The notes under the pieces were generated by a model that saw only the letters and a list, made by a program, of their open reading frames with translations, made no database searches and was not told the DNA's origin. 15,320 nucleotides of DNA from Candidatus Moranbacteria bacterium CG_4_8_14_3_um_filter_41_13. Lineage in GTDB: Bacteria; Patescibacteriota; Minisyncoccia; Moranbacterales; UBA1568. The stretch covers positions 1-15,320 of the forward strand of contig PFHN01000045.1 in assembly GCA_002782305.1 (NCBI GenBank), written 5' to 3'. The translations under genes were made by a program, and so were the position numbers. Shown one piece after another: positions 1 to 6,478 of this stretch (position 1 is the stretch's first letter; the number at the start of each line of letters is the position of its first letter).

Positions 1-1156
1 CACATTTCTTCCTCGTTTCATCTTCGAGAAATTCCTGTAGAAAAATTTTTGTTTCTTCATTCCATAAAACAGATGCTTCCGATTTCTCATGAGTGGCGAT
101 GTGCACGGTTTCGATACCAATGCCAAACAATGTTCCTTCTCCTTGCTTCACATATACTGAAAATATTTCTGATGTTCCCAAAAACTTTTCCCATTCTTCT
201 TGAGTCACTATTTTTCGGGCCTTCATTTTCTTACCCGCCCTGAGCGTAGTCGAAGGGTCGTTTTCGTTCTCTGCCGACTGTTGACTGTTACCTGATATTC
301 TTTTGATCAAGCTAAAAAATCCCAGTTCTTGGAAGAGACTTGAAACAATATTTCGATCGAAGTCTTTTGTTATACAAGAAAGAAGATCGAGTGTGAGAGG
401 AGCATGTACATCAATAGTCCCGAGATCCTTAGAGAGAAAAGCACTCTCCTTATCATCTTCCAATTTTTTCCGCACCGATTCTTTTACTTCCTCTAAATGT
501 GCATAGATATTTTCTAAGCTTCCAAATTTTTGGAGAAGATTGGTGGCTGTCTTAGCACCGATACCTGACACACCTGCAATATTATCTGACGTATCACCCG
601 CAAGTCCTTTGTAATCAGGAAGCCGTTTGGCAGTGAATCCGTATTTCTTTGTTACTTCATCTTCGTCATACAGGACAATGTCCTTGATACCCTTACGTAA
701 CATAAAGATGTTTACCATCTTCGTCACGAGCTGAAGTTCATCACTATCACCCGTTACGATAATCACTCTGACATTTTCTTTTTCCGCTTGACGCGCTAGT
801 GTCCCAATACAATCATCAGCTTCGAAGCCTGCGAGTTCATAAATAGGAATATTGAACGCCCGCGTTATTTCTTTCACTCGAGGAATCTGCGCATACAGTT
901 CGTCTGGAGCTTTCACTCGCGTCGCTTTGTAGTCCGCCGATTTCTCGTGGCGAAACGTCGGTCCAGCCAAATCAAAAGAAACCGCAATGTATTCCGGATG
1001 AAACTTTTCGAGTACCGAAAGAAGCGTCAGAGTAAATCCATACACTGCGTTCACGAGCTCCCCCTTCTTCGAAGTCAGTGGTGGCAACGCATGGTACGCC
1101 CGATGAATCAAAGCATTCCCATCAATCAGCACTAAAGTTTTCAGGTGTTTTTCCAT
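1..1156 (-). CDS. polA: DNA polymerase I, N-terminal part (5'-nuclease domain plus start of exonuclease-like domain; runs off the left edge)
   Basis: PolA fills gaps and removes RNA primers in replication and repair. The frame opens with ATG at 1156 and stays open for 385 codons to the window edge, so the polymerase domain lies outside. Residues 1-290 are a FEN-like 5' nuclease with its acidic metal ligands visible: D12 in LIDGN, D62 in SFDLAG, the FEADD cluster at 111-115, GDSDE at 136-140 and GDTSDN at 187-192. The helix-hairpin-helix GVSGIGAKTA follows at 195-204. Residues 300-308 (DPSTTLRAG) come from an inserted repeat. From about 311 a 3'-5' exonuclease-like fold seems to begin, but the place of the usual DxE metal motif reads IFSVYVKQ (331-338), so proofreading is probably lost, as in Taq-type enzymes. 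The gene lies 49 bp downstream of tsaE. Identification of the nuclease domain is secure; loss of proofreading is inferred. Confidence 0.93.
   Translation of the reverse strand, partial: MEKHLKTLVLIDGNALIHRAYHALPPLTSKKGELVNAVYGFTLTLLSVLEKFHPEYIAVSFDLAGPTFRHEKSADYKATRVKAPDELYAQIPRVKEITRAFNIPIYELAGFEADDCIGTLARQAEKENVRVIIVTGDSDELQLVTKMVNIFMLRKGIKDIVLYDEDEVTKKYGFTAKRLPDYKGLAGDTSDNIAGVSGIGAKTATNLLQKFGSLENIYAHLEEVKESVRKKLEDDKESAFLSKDLGTIDVHAPLTLDLLSCITKDFDRNIVSSLFQELGFFSLIKRISGNSQQSAENENDPSTTLRAGKKMKARKIVTQEEWEKFLGTSEIFSVYVKQGEGTLFGIGIETVHIATHEKSEASVLWNEETKIFLQEFLEDETRKKC
236..260. repeat. Short dispersed repeat (CCCTTCGACTACGCTCAGGG type) inside polA
   Basis: The minus strand reads CCCTTCGACTACGCTCAGGG with C/G-rich flanks. 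Its outer arms CCCT and AGGG are complementary, with tandem mismatches further in. It translates in frame as DPSTTLRAG in the linker between two PolA domains. From memory, near-identical sequences and the peptides PSTTLRAG or PSTSLRAG are scattered through many CPR genomes. Only one copy occurs here, so repetitiveness cannot be shown from this window. Confidence 0.6.
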
Positions 1157-1182
1157 ATATTTAATATATTTCATTAGAACTA

Positions 1183-1207
1183 CTGAGGACCGTCCTCGGA
1201 TTTTTTT
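1183..1207 (+). terminator. Terminator-like hairpin facing against the flanking genes
   Basis: On the plus strand CTGAGGA (1183-1189) pairs with TCCTCGG (1193-1199) around a CCG loop, followed by A and seven T (1201-1207). One pair is U-G in plus-strand RNA but would be an A-C mismatch in minus-strand RNA, so both the fold and the T-tract favour plus-strand transcription. Both neighbouring genes are on the minus strand, so it would stop antisense transcripts. It overlaps the tsaE stop codon. Confidence 0.45.
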
Positions 1208-1646
1208 ATGGGAATGAGGTGATGGTGATTTCCCTTTCATCTTCGCTGACGTTTTTGAATACTATTTCCGTTCTTTTCTCAGGAAGAATATCCGACACAC
1301 GTTCGGGCCATTCGAGAATGATGATGCCTTTCTTGTCTCCACACCATTCAGAAAATCCGAGTATTTCGAAATCCTTCATTTCTACGCGGTAAGCGTCAAC
1401 ATGATAGATTCTCTCAATACCGTTTACCGGTTGCCCTAGATCATACTGCTTCATGATCACAAACGTCGGGCTGATATATGGCCCTTCTGCTCCGAGTCCA
1501 CGAAGAAATCCTTGAGTGAAGGTAGTTTTCCCTGCCCCCAAATCACCTGAAAGACAGATGAGTGTTCCTGGGATTATCTGTACTGCCAGCTCATGACCGA
1601 GTTTACGGGTTTCTTCTGCGGAAATTGTAGTATATACATTATTCAT
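1206..1646 (-). CDS. tsaE: tRNA threonylcarbamoyladenosine biosynthesis ATPase TsaE
   Basis: TsaE is the small P-loop ATPase that works with TsaB and TsaD to place t6A at position 37 of ANN-decoding tRNAs. With the start at 1646 the protein has 146 residues, the usual size. Walker A is GDLGAGKTT (34-42), the family signature SPTF is at 59-62, HVDAYR at 82-87, and LEWPERV at 111-117 matches the late EW motif. An upstream ATG at 1685 would add 13 residues, but 1646 is preferred because AAGGA lies six bases ahead of it and the extra residues (IEKRFLRYNKG) are unlike the family start. It is the only gene here with a clear Shine-Dalgarno-like sequence. It is followed by polA on the same strand and is divergent from the DHH gene. 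Confidence 0.95.
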   Translation of the reverse strand: MNNVYTTISAEETRKLGHELAVQIIPGTLICLSGDLGAGKTTFTQGFLRGLGAEGPYISPTFVIMKQYDLGQPVNGIERIYHVDAYRVEMKDFEILGFSEWCGDKKGIIILEWPERVSDILPEKRTEIVFKNVSEDEREITITSFP

Positions 1647-1655
1647 AGTTCCTTT

Positions 1656-1685
1656 ATTATAGCGTAAAAACCTTTTTTCAATCAA
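1656..1685 (-). promoter_or_regulatory. Putative sigma70 promoter of tsaE-polA
   Basis: On the minus strand TTGATT (1685-1680) and TATAAT (1661-1656) are 18 bases apart. Transcription would start near 1649, almost at the tsaE ATG (1646), giving a nearly leaderless message. The AAGGA before the ATG overlaps the -10 region, so promoter and ribosome site can hardly both be used; the assignment is therefore tentative. Confidence 0.4.
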
Positions 1686-1720
1686 TACTACCGTTCTTTT
1701 TTAAAGAGATTCTTTCCTGT

Positions 1721-1749
1721 TTGACAGCTCCTTTTTTCTCTGCTACGGT
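1721..1749 (+). promoter_or_regulatory. Possible promoter of the DHH-family gene
   Basis: A perfect TTGACA (1721-1726) is followed after 17 bases by the poor -10 TACGGT, which is helped by TG one base upstream (TGC-TACGGT). A better-looking TATAAA at 1754-1759 is too far from the -35. The leader would be about 70 bases. Weak evidence apart from the -35. Confidence 0.3.
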
Positions 1750-1826
1750 GGACTATAAATCTTTTTGGTGATTTTACTGTACGCAGTCTATACAGAAAGA
1801 TATTTGTTATTCTCTTACCTCACCCT

Positions 1827-2948
1827 ATGTCCCTCACTCCTTCAAAACAATTTCAAGATCTCTTGCAGAAAACAACTTCTCCACTGCTTATTCTTCCTTC
1901 ATATCCCAGCAAAGATGCACTCGCGAGTGCCTTCGCTCTTGCTTCACTTTTGAAGAATATTGGAAAGGAAGCAACACTCGCCTGTGAAAACATGAATGAA
2001 TATAAACAAACACTCACTTTTCTCGAGAAACCAGAAAATATGTTGAGTTCTATCGCTGGAGCAAGAGATTTCGTGCTCACTTTCAATACACTGAGGAACA
2101 AAATTCTTGATGTGCGGACTGAAAAAAGTGAGGAGGAGGTACGGATTTATCTCACACCAGAGAATGGGTCTATTGATCCTCGTGATTTTTCTTTCATTCC
2201 AGCAAAATTTAAATTCGATCTGGCTATCGTCATCGGAGCGGTGGACAAAGAACATTTGGGGAAAATATACGAAGAAAATCCTGACATTTTCTATGAAGTA
2301 CCTATAATCAACATCGACAATCATCCTGAAAATGAACTTTTTGGTCAAGTCAATCTCGTCGACATCACTGCATCTTCCACTGCTGAAATCCTCGCAGAAA
2401 CTCTCGAAGGTGCTGACGTCAAAGTGGCTACAGAAACAGTAAATGAAAGTTTGCTCACGGGTATTATCTCTGCCACCGAAAGTTTCCAGAAGAAAAATAC
2501 TACTCCCAAGGCTCTCAAACTCGCTTCTCATTTGATGGATCATGGAGCCGATCAACAGAAAATCGTGCGTGCTCTGTATAAAACACAACCACTCCACCTG
2601 CTCAAACTCTGGGGACGCGTCATGGCACAAGCGAAATGGAATGAAGAAATGAAGCTCATCTGGGCCTTCGTTACCATCGAGGATCTCGTACAAGCACGCG
2701 CTCATGCAGAGGATCTCCCTTCGGTACTCGAAAAGATAAAGAGCAACTATTCTTCTGCTCATTTGTATATGATTCTTTCTTTGGAAACTAATGGAAGCGT
2801 ACATGGTATCGCGCTTGCCCAAAATAATGAAGCACTACTTTCTTTTGCGAAACGTTTTCCAGAGGGTGTCTTGCAAGGCGAAACTTTCTCCTTTACTTTT
2901 CTCGCAAGCACGAGCGATGAGGCAGAGCAAATTATTTTGCAAAGATAA
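1827..2948 (+). CDS. DHH-superfamily phosphoesterase-like protein with degraded catalytic motifs
   Basis: The 373-residue protein has the layout of the NrnA/RecJ-like DHH family: an N-terminal DHH domain (about 10-200) and a C-terminal DHHA1-like domain (about 305-370, SSAHLYMILSLETNG onward). Fold markers remain: DLAIVIGAVD (131-140), NIDNHPENELFG (162-173) and the ASSTAEI segment (182-188). The metal-binding positions are eroded. The first motif, usually NPDGDAIGS, reads YPSKDALAS (26-34), keeping only one Asp, and the namesake DHH reads DNH (164-166). Family members degrade nanoRNA, pAp or cyclic dinucleotides; this one may be inactive or altered and could act as a binding protein. The start has no Shine-Dalgarno sequence. 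It stands alone between a divergent tsaE and a terminator. Family placement is fairly sure, function is not. Confidence 0.75.
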   Translation: MSLTPSKQFQDLLQKTTSPLLILPSYPSKDALASAFALASLLKNIGKEATLACENMNEYKQTLTFLEKPENMLSSIAGARDFVLTFNTLRNKILDVRTEKSEEEVRIYLTPENGSIDPRDFSFIPAKFKFDLAIVIGAVDKEHLGKIYEENPDIFYEVPIINIDNHPENELFGQVNLVDITASSTAEILAETLEGADVKVATETVNESLLTGIISATESFQKKNTTPKALKLASHLMDHGADQQKIVRALYKTQPLHLLKLWGRVMAQAKWNEEMKLIWAFVTIEDLVQARAHAEDLPSVLEKIKSNYSSAHLYMILSLETNGSVHGIALAQNNEALLSFAKRFPEGVLQGETFSFTFLASTSDEAEQIILQR

Positions 2949-2950
2949 TT

Positions 2951-3003
2951 TTTTCCTCCTCTATAAAAAAGAGGAAAATCCTTTCCAAATGAGAGGATTT
3001 TTT
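2951..3003 (+). terminator. Rho-independent terminator after the DHH gene, with an overlapping second hairpin
   Basis: An 11-pair hairpin (2975-2985 with 2991-3001, one G-U pair, loop CAAAT) ends in a run of six T. Just upstream TTTTCCTC (2951-2958) pairs perfectly with GAGGAAAA (2971-2978). The two hairpins share bases 2975-2978, so they partly exclude each other. Confidence 0.8.
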
Positions 3004-3031
3004 GCTTTTCTCCTCATTCTTGGAGTACAAT
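3002..3031 (+). promoter_or_regulatory. Putative promoter of the double pilB gene
   Basis: TTGCTT (3002-3007) and TACAAT (3026-3031) are separated by 18 bases, immediately after the terminator T-run. The predicted start of transcription near 3038 leaves a leader of about 30 bases. Confidence 0.5.
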
Positions 3032-3068
3032 AGAGAGAGAAAATAAACATCTCAATAAAAAAATATCT

Positions 3069-6000
3069 ATGCCACAAATCATTCACAAAGACGCTATCGT
3101 CAACGAAGAAAAAGAAACATTGACGCAAACTGTTTTAGGTAAAATGAGAGAAGCCTCCATAGAAGAGCAAGCCTCTCTCCTCGCCCAAAAATATGGACTG
3201 CCGTACGTCGACCTCTGTGTATTCCCAGTAAATGCCGAAGATATATTTCTAATTCCAGAAGATACTTCAAGGAAATTTAATGTTGCACTCTTCAACAAGA
3301 AAAGTACACAAACACTTTTTGCCATCACTGATCCAGAAAATACTAAAACATTAGACTTCATCAAAGACATCACAGCAAAGCATGGCTGGTCACCAAAACT
3401 CTACATTGTTTCAAAACCTTCACTCGATCGTGCCTGGGATAATTACAAAAAACGTACCTTTCTTGATGCACTTGACCGTATCAGGGTTTCTCTCACTGGT
3501 GCTGATTTGACGCAGTTTGAAAAAGATTTTGGTGAACTTATATCGCTGAGGGAAGATCAAAACGCCAACACCTCACGTGCCCTCGAAATCATTCTTGCTG
3601 GTGCAAAAAGACTGAGTGCCAGTGATGTTCATATTGAACCAGCAGAAGATGCTGTAAGGCTTCGTTATCGCATTGATGGAGTGCTCCAAGAAATTGGTAA
3701 TTTGCCAAAAGAGCGCTACTTCCTCCTTCTTTCTCGTATCAAGATGATCGGAAAAATGCGTCTCAACGTCAGGAAAGAGGCTCAAGACGGACACTTTTTC
3801 ATCACCCTCGATGACAAGCGCATTGATGTTCGCGTCAACAGTATTCCTGGAAAATACGGTGAAAATATCAACATGAGACTCCTTTCTGGTGATGATGTTA
3901 TTGTCGATGTAAATGCGCTCGGGCTTCAAGGACTTGCGTATGAGGAGGTTATGAAACAAATCCAAAAACCAAATGGTCTCGTACTCAACACGGGTCCAAC
4001 GGGCTCAGGGAAAACCACAACGCTCTATACTCTCCTCAATCATATCAACCAGTCTGATATGAAAGTCATAACTATCGAAGATCCGATCGAATATACTTTA
4101 CCAGGCATCGTTCAAACTGAAGTTTCGAAAAATAAAGACTACACTTTTGCCACTGCCCTCAGGGCGATTGTTCGCCAGGATCCCGATATTATTCTCGTAG
4201 GAGAAATTCGTGATGATGAAACAGCGGATGTTACAGTGAACGCATCTCTTACCGGACATTTGGTGCTTTCTACACTTCACTCAAACAGCGCTTCGGCTGC
4301 AGTTCCTCGTTTTATGGAACTCGGCGTGAAACCAACTATTCTTTCGACGTGTATTAATGCTCTTATTGGACAAAGACTCGTACGTGTACTCTGTAAACAC
4401 TGTAAAAAATCTTACGAACCGGCAAAAGAGACTATTGATTCCATCTTACAGCTCGTTACTATCATCTCTCCAAAAGCCAAAGTAACCCTGCCAAAAGAAA
4501 TTAAATATCTCTACAAATCTGTCGGCTGTGAGAAATGTCATATGACTGGCTATCATGGACGTATTGGTATTTTCGAAGTTCTCACAATGACCAAGGAAGT
4601 GGTAGAAGTGATAAACACAATGGGTTCAGAACAAGATATTCTTCGCACCGCACTCGAAAATGGTATGGTGACGATGACGCAGGATGGGATTCTCAAGGCA
4701 CTTGAGGGAATAACTACACTTGATGAAGTATGGCGCGTCGCTGATCAGACAGAATCTCTCCGTAACATCTATACTGAGCTTATGCCGAGTGAACTTTCAC
4801 GCTCTACACATATCACTGCACCCCTGTTCAAAACCGTAGAGAAGGAAACCTCGACGCTTACATCACTTGCGAGCTATCTTCGTACTCTTGATGCCAAGAC
4901 GTATCTTCCTGCACTATTTGCTGGAGCCATCGTACTACATGCTGGCGATATTCATATTGAACCACGCGGAGAAACGGTCGCGGTACGTTTCCGTATCGAT
5001 GGTATACTGCAGGTAGCAGCCGAACTTCCTTTATCTGAGTACCCCACACTGATTGCAGAAATAAAGCTGGCCGCAGGAATGAAATCAGGCGAACGATCGG
5101 GAGCAGTCGACGGACGTTTTTCTCTCACACTTGAAAAAGAAAATGAAGAAAAACCAGAAACGGTTGATATTCGTCTTTCTATTATTCTTGGTGGTTTTGG
5201 AGAAACGGTTGTTATGCGTATTCTCAATCAATCAGACATAAAGCTCGATCTTAATACGCTCCATATTCGCAAGAAAAACTTGGAAAATATTTATACGGCC
5301 ATCGGAAAACCTCACGGTGTAATCCTAAGTGCTGGTCCAACGGGCTCAGGAAAAACCACAACGCTCTACAGTATCCTATCCAAGCTCAATACATCTGACA
5401 CAAAAATTATCACTGTCGAAGATCCGATCGAATATCAAATTCCTGGTATTCTTCAAACACAAACAAAAGAAAGTGAGGGATATACCTTCTCAACAGCCCT
5501 GCGTTCTCTCATGCGTCAAAATCCTAATGTGCTGATGATTGGAGAAATTCGTGATAATGAAACGGCGCAAATCGCTGTACAGGCAGCCAGCACTGGCCAC
5601 CTCGTCCTCTCCACTCTTCATACCAACTCTGCTTCAGAAGTCGTATCAAGACTCGCTTCAATGGGAGTAACGAACGATGATGTCGCCAATACTGGTAATC
5701 TCTTTATGGCACAACGCCTTGTTAGAAGAGTTTGTCAAAAATGTAAAGAGATGGCACCTCCTACAGCAGAAGAAAAACTCCTCATCGAAAAAGTAAGAGA
5801 GGTAATGCCTGAGGAAGAAAGAAATCAAATCTCTATGGATGCGCTCATTCTTCCTCATGCTAATGGTTGCACAGAATGTGGAGGCACAGGGTACTCTGGA
5901 CAGATGGTGATTGCTGAAACACTTCTCATTACCAAAGAAATTGCTGCGCTCATTGCTCACGGTGCACTCATAAGCGAAATCGAAGAAAAAGCCATAGAGC

Positions 6001-6092
6001 TCGGAATGATCACGATGGCACAAGACGGTATCTTATCCGTAATCGAGGGTGATACAACTCTCGAAGAAGTGAAGCGTGTCACTGATATCTAA
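3069..6092 (+). CDS. pilB: Tandem PilB/GspE-type assembly ATPase with two full ATPase modules
   Basis: PilB-type hexameric ATPases drive type IV pilus extension from the cytoplasmic side of the membrane. This protein has 1007 residues, nearly twice the usual 550-600. Residues 1-130 form one MshEN-like N-domain. Module 1 has SDVHIEP (185-191), Walker A GPTGSGKTT (309-317), TIEDPIEY, Walker B GEIRDDE with E379, the His box TGHLVLSTLHSNSA, and zinc cysteines C442, C445, C487, C490. Module 2 repeats all of these without a second MshEN domain: GDIHIEP (626-632), Walker A from 756, GEIRDNE with E826, LSTLHTNSA, and C889, C892, C934, C937. Both modules look catalytically intact, so this is neither a dead copy nor a frameshift. 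It could build a pseudo-hexamer from three chains. It is transcribed alone between two terminators; the start lacks a Shine-Dalgarno sequence. PilB rather than GspE is inferred from the usual CPR pilus setting. Confidence 0.93.
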   Translation: MPQIIHKDAIVNEEKETLTQTVLGKMREASIEEQASLLAQKYGLPYVDLCVFPVNAEDIFLIPEDTSRKFNVALFNKKSTQTLFAITDPENTKTLDFIKDITAKHGWSPKLYIVSKPSLDRAWDNYKKRTFLDALDRIRVSLTGADLTQFEKDFGELISLREDQNANTSRALEIILAGAKRLSASDVHIEPAEDAVRLRYRIDGVLQEIGNLPKERYFLLLSRIKMIGKMRLNVRKEAQDGHFFITLDDKRIDVRVNSIPGKYGENINMRLLSGDDVIVDVNALGLQGLAYEEVMKQIQKPNGLVLNTGPTGSGKTTTLYTLLNHINQSDMKVITIEDPIEYTLPGIVQTEVSKNKDYTFATALRAIVRQDPDIILVGEIRDDETADVTVNASLTGHLVLSTLHSNSASAAVPRFMELGVKPTILSTCINALIGQRLVRVLCKHCKKSYEPAKETIDSILQLVTIISPKAKVTLPKEIKYLYKSVGCEKCHMTGYHGRIGIFEVLTMTKEVVEVINTMGSEQDILRTALENGMVTMTQDGILKALEGITTLDEVWRVADQTESLRNIYTELMPSELSRSTHITAPLFKTVEKETSTLTSLASYLRTLDAKTYLPALFAGAIVLHAGDIHIEPRGETVAVRFRIDGILQVAAELPLSEYPTLIAEIKLAAGMKSGERSGAVDGRFSLTLEKENEEKPETVDIRLSIILGGFGETVVMRILNQSDIKLDLNTLHIRKKNLENIYTAIGKPHGVILSAGPTGSGKTTTLYSILSKLNTSDTKIITVEDPIEYQIPGILQTQTKESEGYTFSTALRSLMRQNPNVLMIGEIRDNETAQIAVQAASTGHLVLSTLHTNSASEVVSRLASMGVTNDDVANTGNLFMAQRLVRRVCQKCKEMAPPTAEEKLLIEKVREVMPEEERNQISMDALILPHANGCTECGGTGYSGQMVIAETLLITKEIAALIAHGALISEIEEKAIELGMITMAQDGILSVIEGDTTLEEVKRVTDI

Positions 6093-6100
6093 AAAGAGAG

Positions 6101-6142
6101 AAAAAAATAAAAAAGAGACCTCTTCGCTAAGGTCTCTTTTTC
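6101..6142. terminator. Bidirectional terminator between pilB and the minus-strand RNA gene
   Basis: A perfect 12-pair stem (6110-6121 with 6130-6141, core AAAAGAGACCT) has an 8-base loop. On the plus strand it ends in five T after pilB. On the minus strand it ends in a longer T-rich run (6110-6101), fitting an efficient stop for a transcript arriving from the right. Confidence 0.9.
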
Positions 6143-6382
6143 AATACGCTTCACAAAAACTGTTTAAACTGTAGACAAACCTCTGACATAGGAGCCTGAG
6201 GAAAAGAAAAGTGTCGAGGTATAGCGCAGCCGAAACCACCCTACCCAAATCTGGACAAACAGTTCCGCGATTGAGGACAAAAGATAGTAATCCCCAATTG
6301 TCTACAGATGAAACAGTCCCCGCCCGAAACACTTCGTATAGCGATGTGGGCGGGCCGAGTACAAAAATATATTGTTAAGCGA
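6103..6382 (-). ncRNA. Predicted structured non-coding RNA, class not recognised
   Basis: The space between pilB and ruvB holds a complete transcription unit on the minus strand: a near-consensus promoter, about 280 bases without a credible protein, and a strong terminator. The sequence folds well. An early hairpin pairs 6319-6325 with 6348-6354 (seven G-C pairs). A long-range helix pairs 6159-6165 with 6311-6317 and 6169-6178 with 6298-6307, 17 pairs around a symmetric 3x3 internal loop. Inside it, 6271-6277 pairs with 6291-6297, where one pair is U-G only if the minus strand is transcribed, and 6180-6188 pairs with 6212-6219 around one bulged base. No match was seen to the conserved cores of RNase P RNA, tmRNA or SRP RNA, and the branched shape does not suit the 6S rod. 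It could also be a diverged member of a known class. The promoter-structure-terminator set is strong; identity is unknown. Confidence 0.72.
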
Positions 6383-6388
6383 AAGAAC

Positions 6389-6417
6389 ATCATAGCATAG
6401 CTTTATTCTTTTGTCAA
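6389..6417 (-). promoter_or_regulatory. Strong sigma70-type promoter of the minus-strand RNA
   Basis: On the minus strand a perfect TTGACA (6417-6412) and TATGAT (6394-6389) are exactly 17 bases apart, and TG one base ahead of the -10 makes it an extended -10. It points away from ruvB; initiation is expected near 6382. It is one of the two best promoters in the window. Confidence 0.85.
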
Positions 6418-6430
6418 GAAGTGTTATACT
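6402..6430 (+). promoter_or_regulatory. Putative ruvB promoter, interlocked with the RNA promoter
   Basis: TATACT (6425-6430) is preceded by TGT, giving an extended -10; a weak -35, TTTATT (6402-6407), lies 17 bases upstream. Initiation near 6437 leaves about 42 bases of leader. It overlaps the divergent RNA promoter, so the two polymerases should compete. Confidence 0.6.
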
Positions 6431-6478
6431 GTAATCGGAATATATACGATTTTTTCTTTTTATTAAGCCTTTATACTT

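Noticed and set aside
1647..1685. Longer tsaE start at 1685
   Set aside because: The extra 13 residues do not resemble the family, and AAGGA precedes the inner ATG at 1646.
1944..2822. Open reading frame of 292 codons on the minus strand, antisense to the DHH gene
   Set aside because: It lies wholly inside a gene with recognisable family motifs. Its product is rich in Phe, Cys, Ile and His with no motif, as expected from the reverse of this codon usage.
4952..5227. Antisense and out-of-frame reading frames over pilB, ruvB, yebC and the glycosyltransferase
   Set aside because: All lie inside well-supported genes, and none shows a motif, spacing or start context of its own.
6141..6332. Minus-strand reading frame of 63 codons inside the predicted RNA
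   Set aside because: It would need GTG as start, overlaps the terminator stem, shows no motif, and its DNA is explained better by base-paired RNA structure.
6103..6382. The minus-strand RNA as RNase P RNA, tmRNA, SRP RNA or 6S RNA
   Set aside because: None of the conserved cores I know is present: no GAGGAAAGUCC-type or ACAGAA element, no tRNA-like CCA end, no SRP tetraloop region, and a branched fold rather than the 6S rod. A diverged member cannot be excluded without a covariance search.
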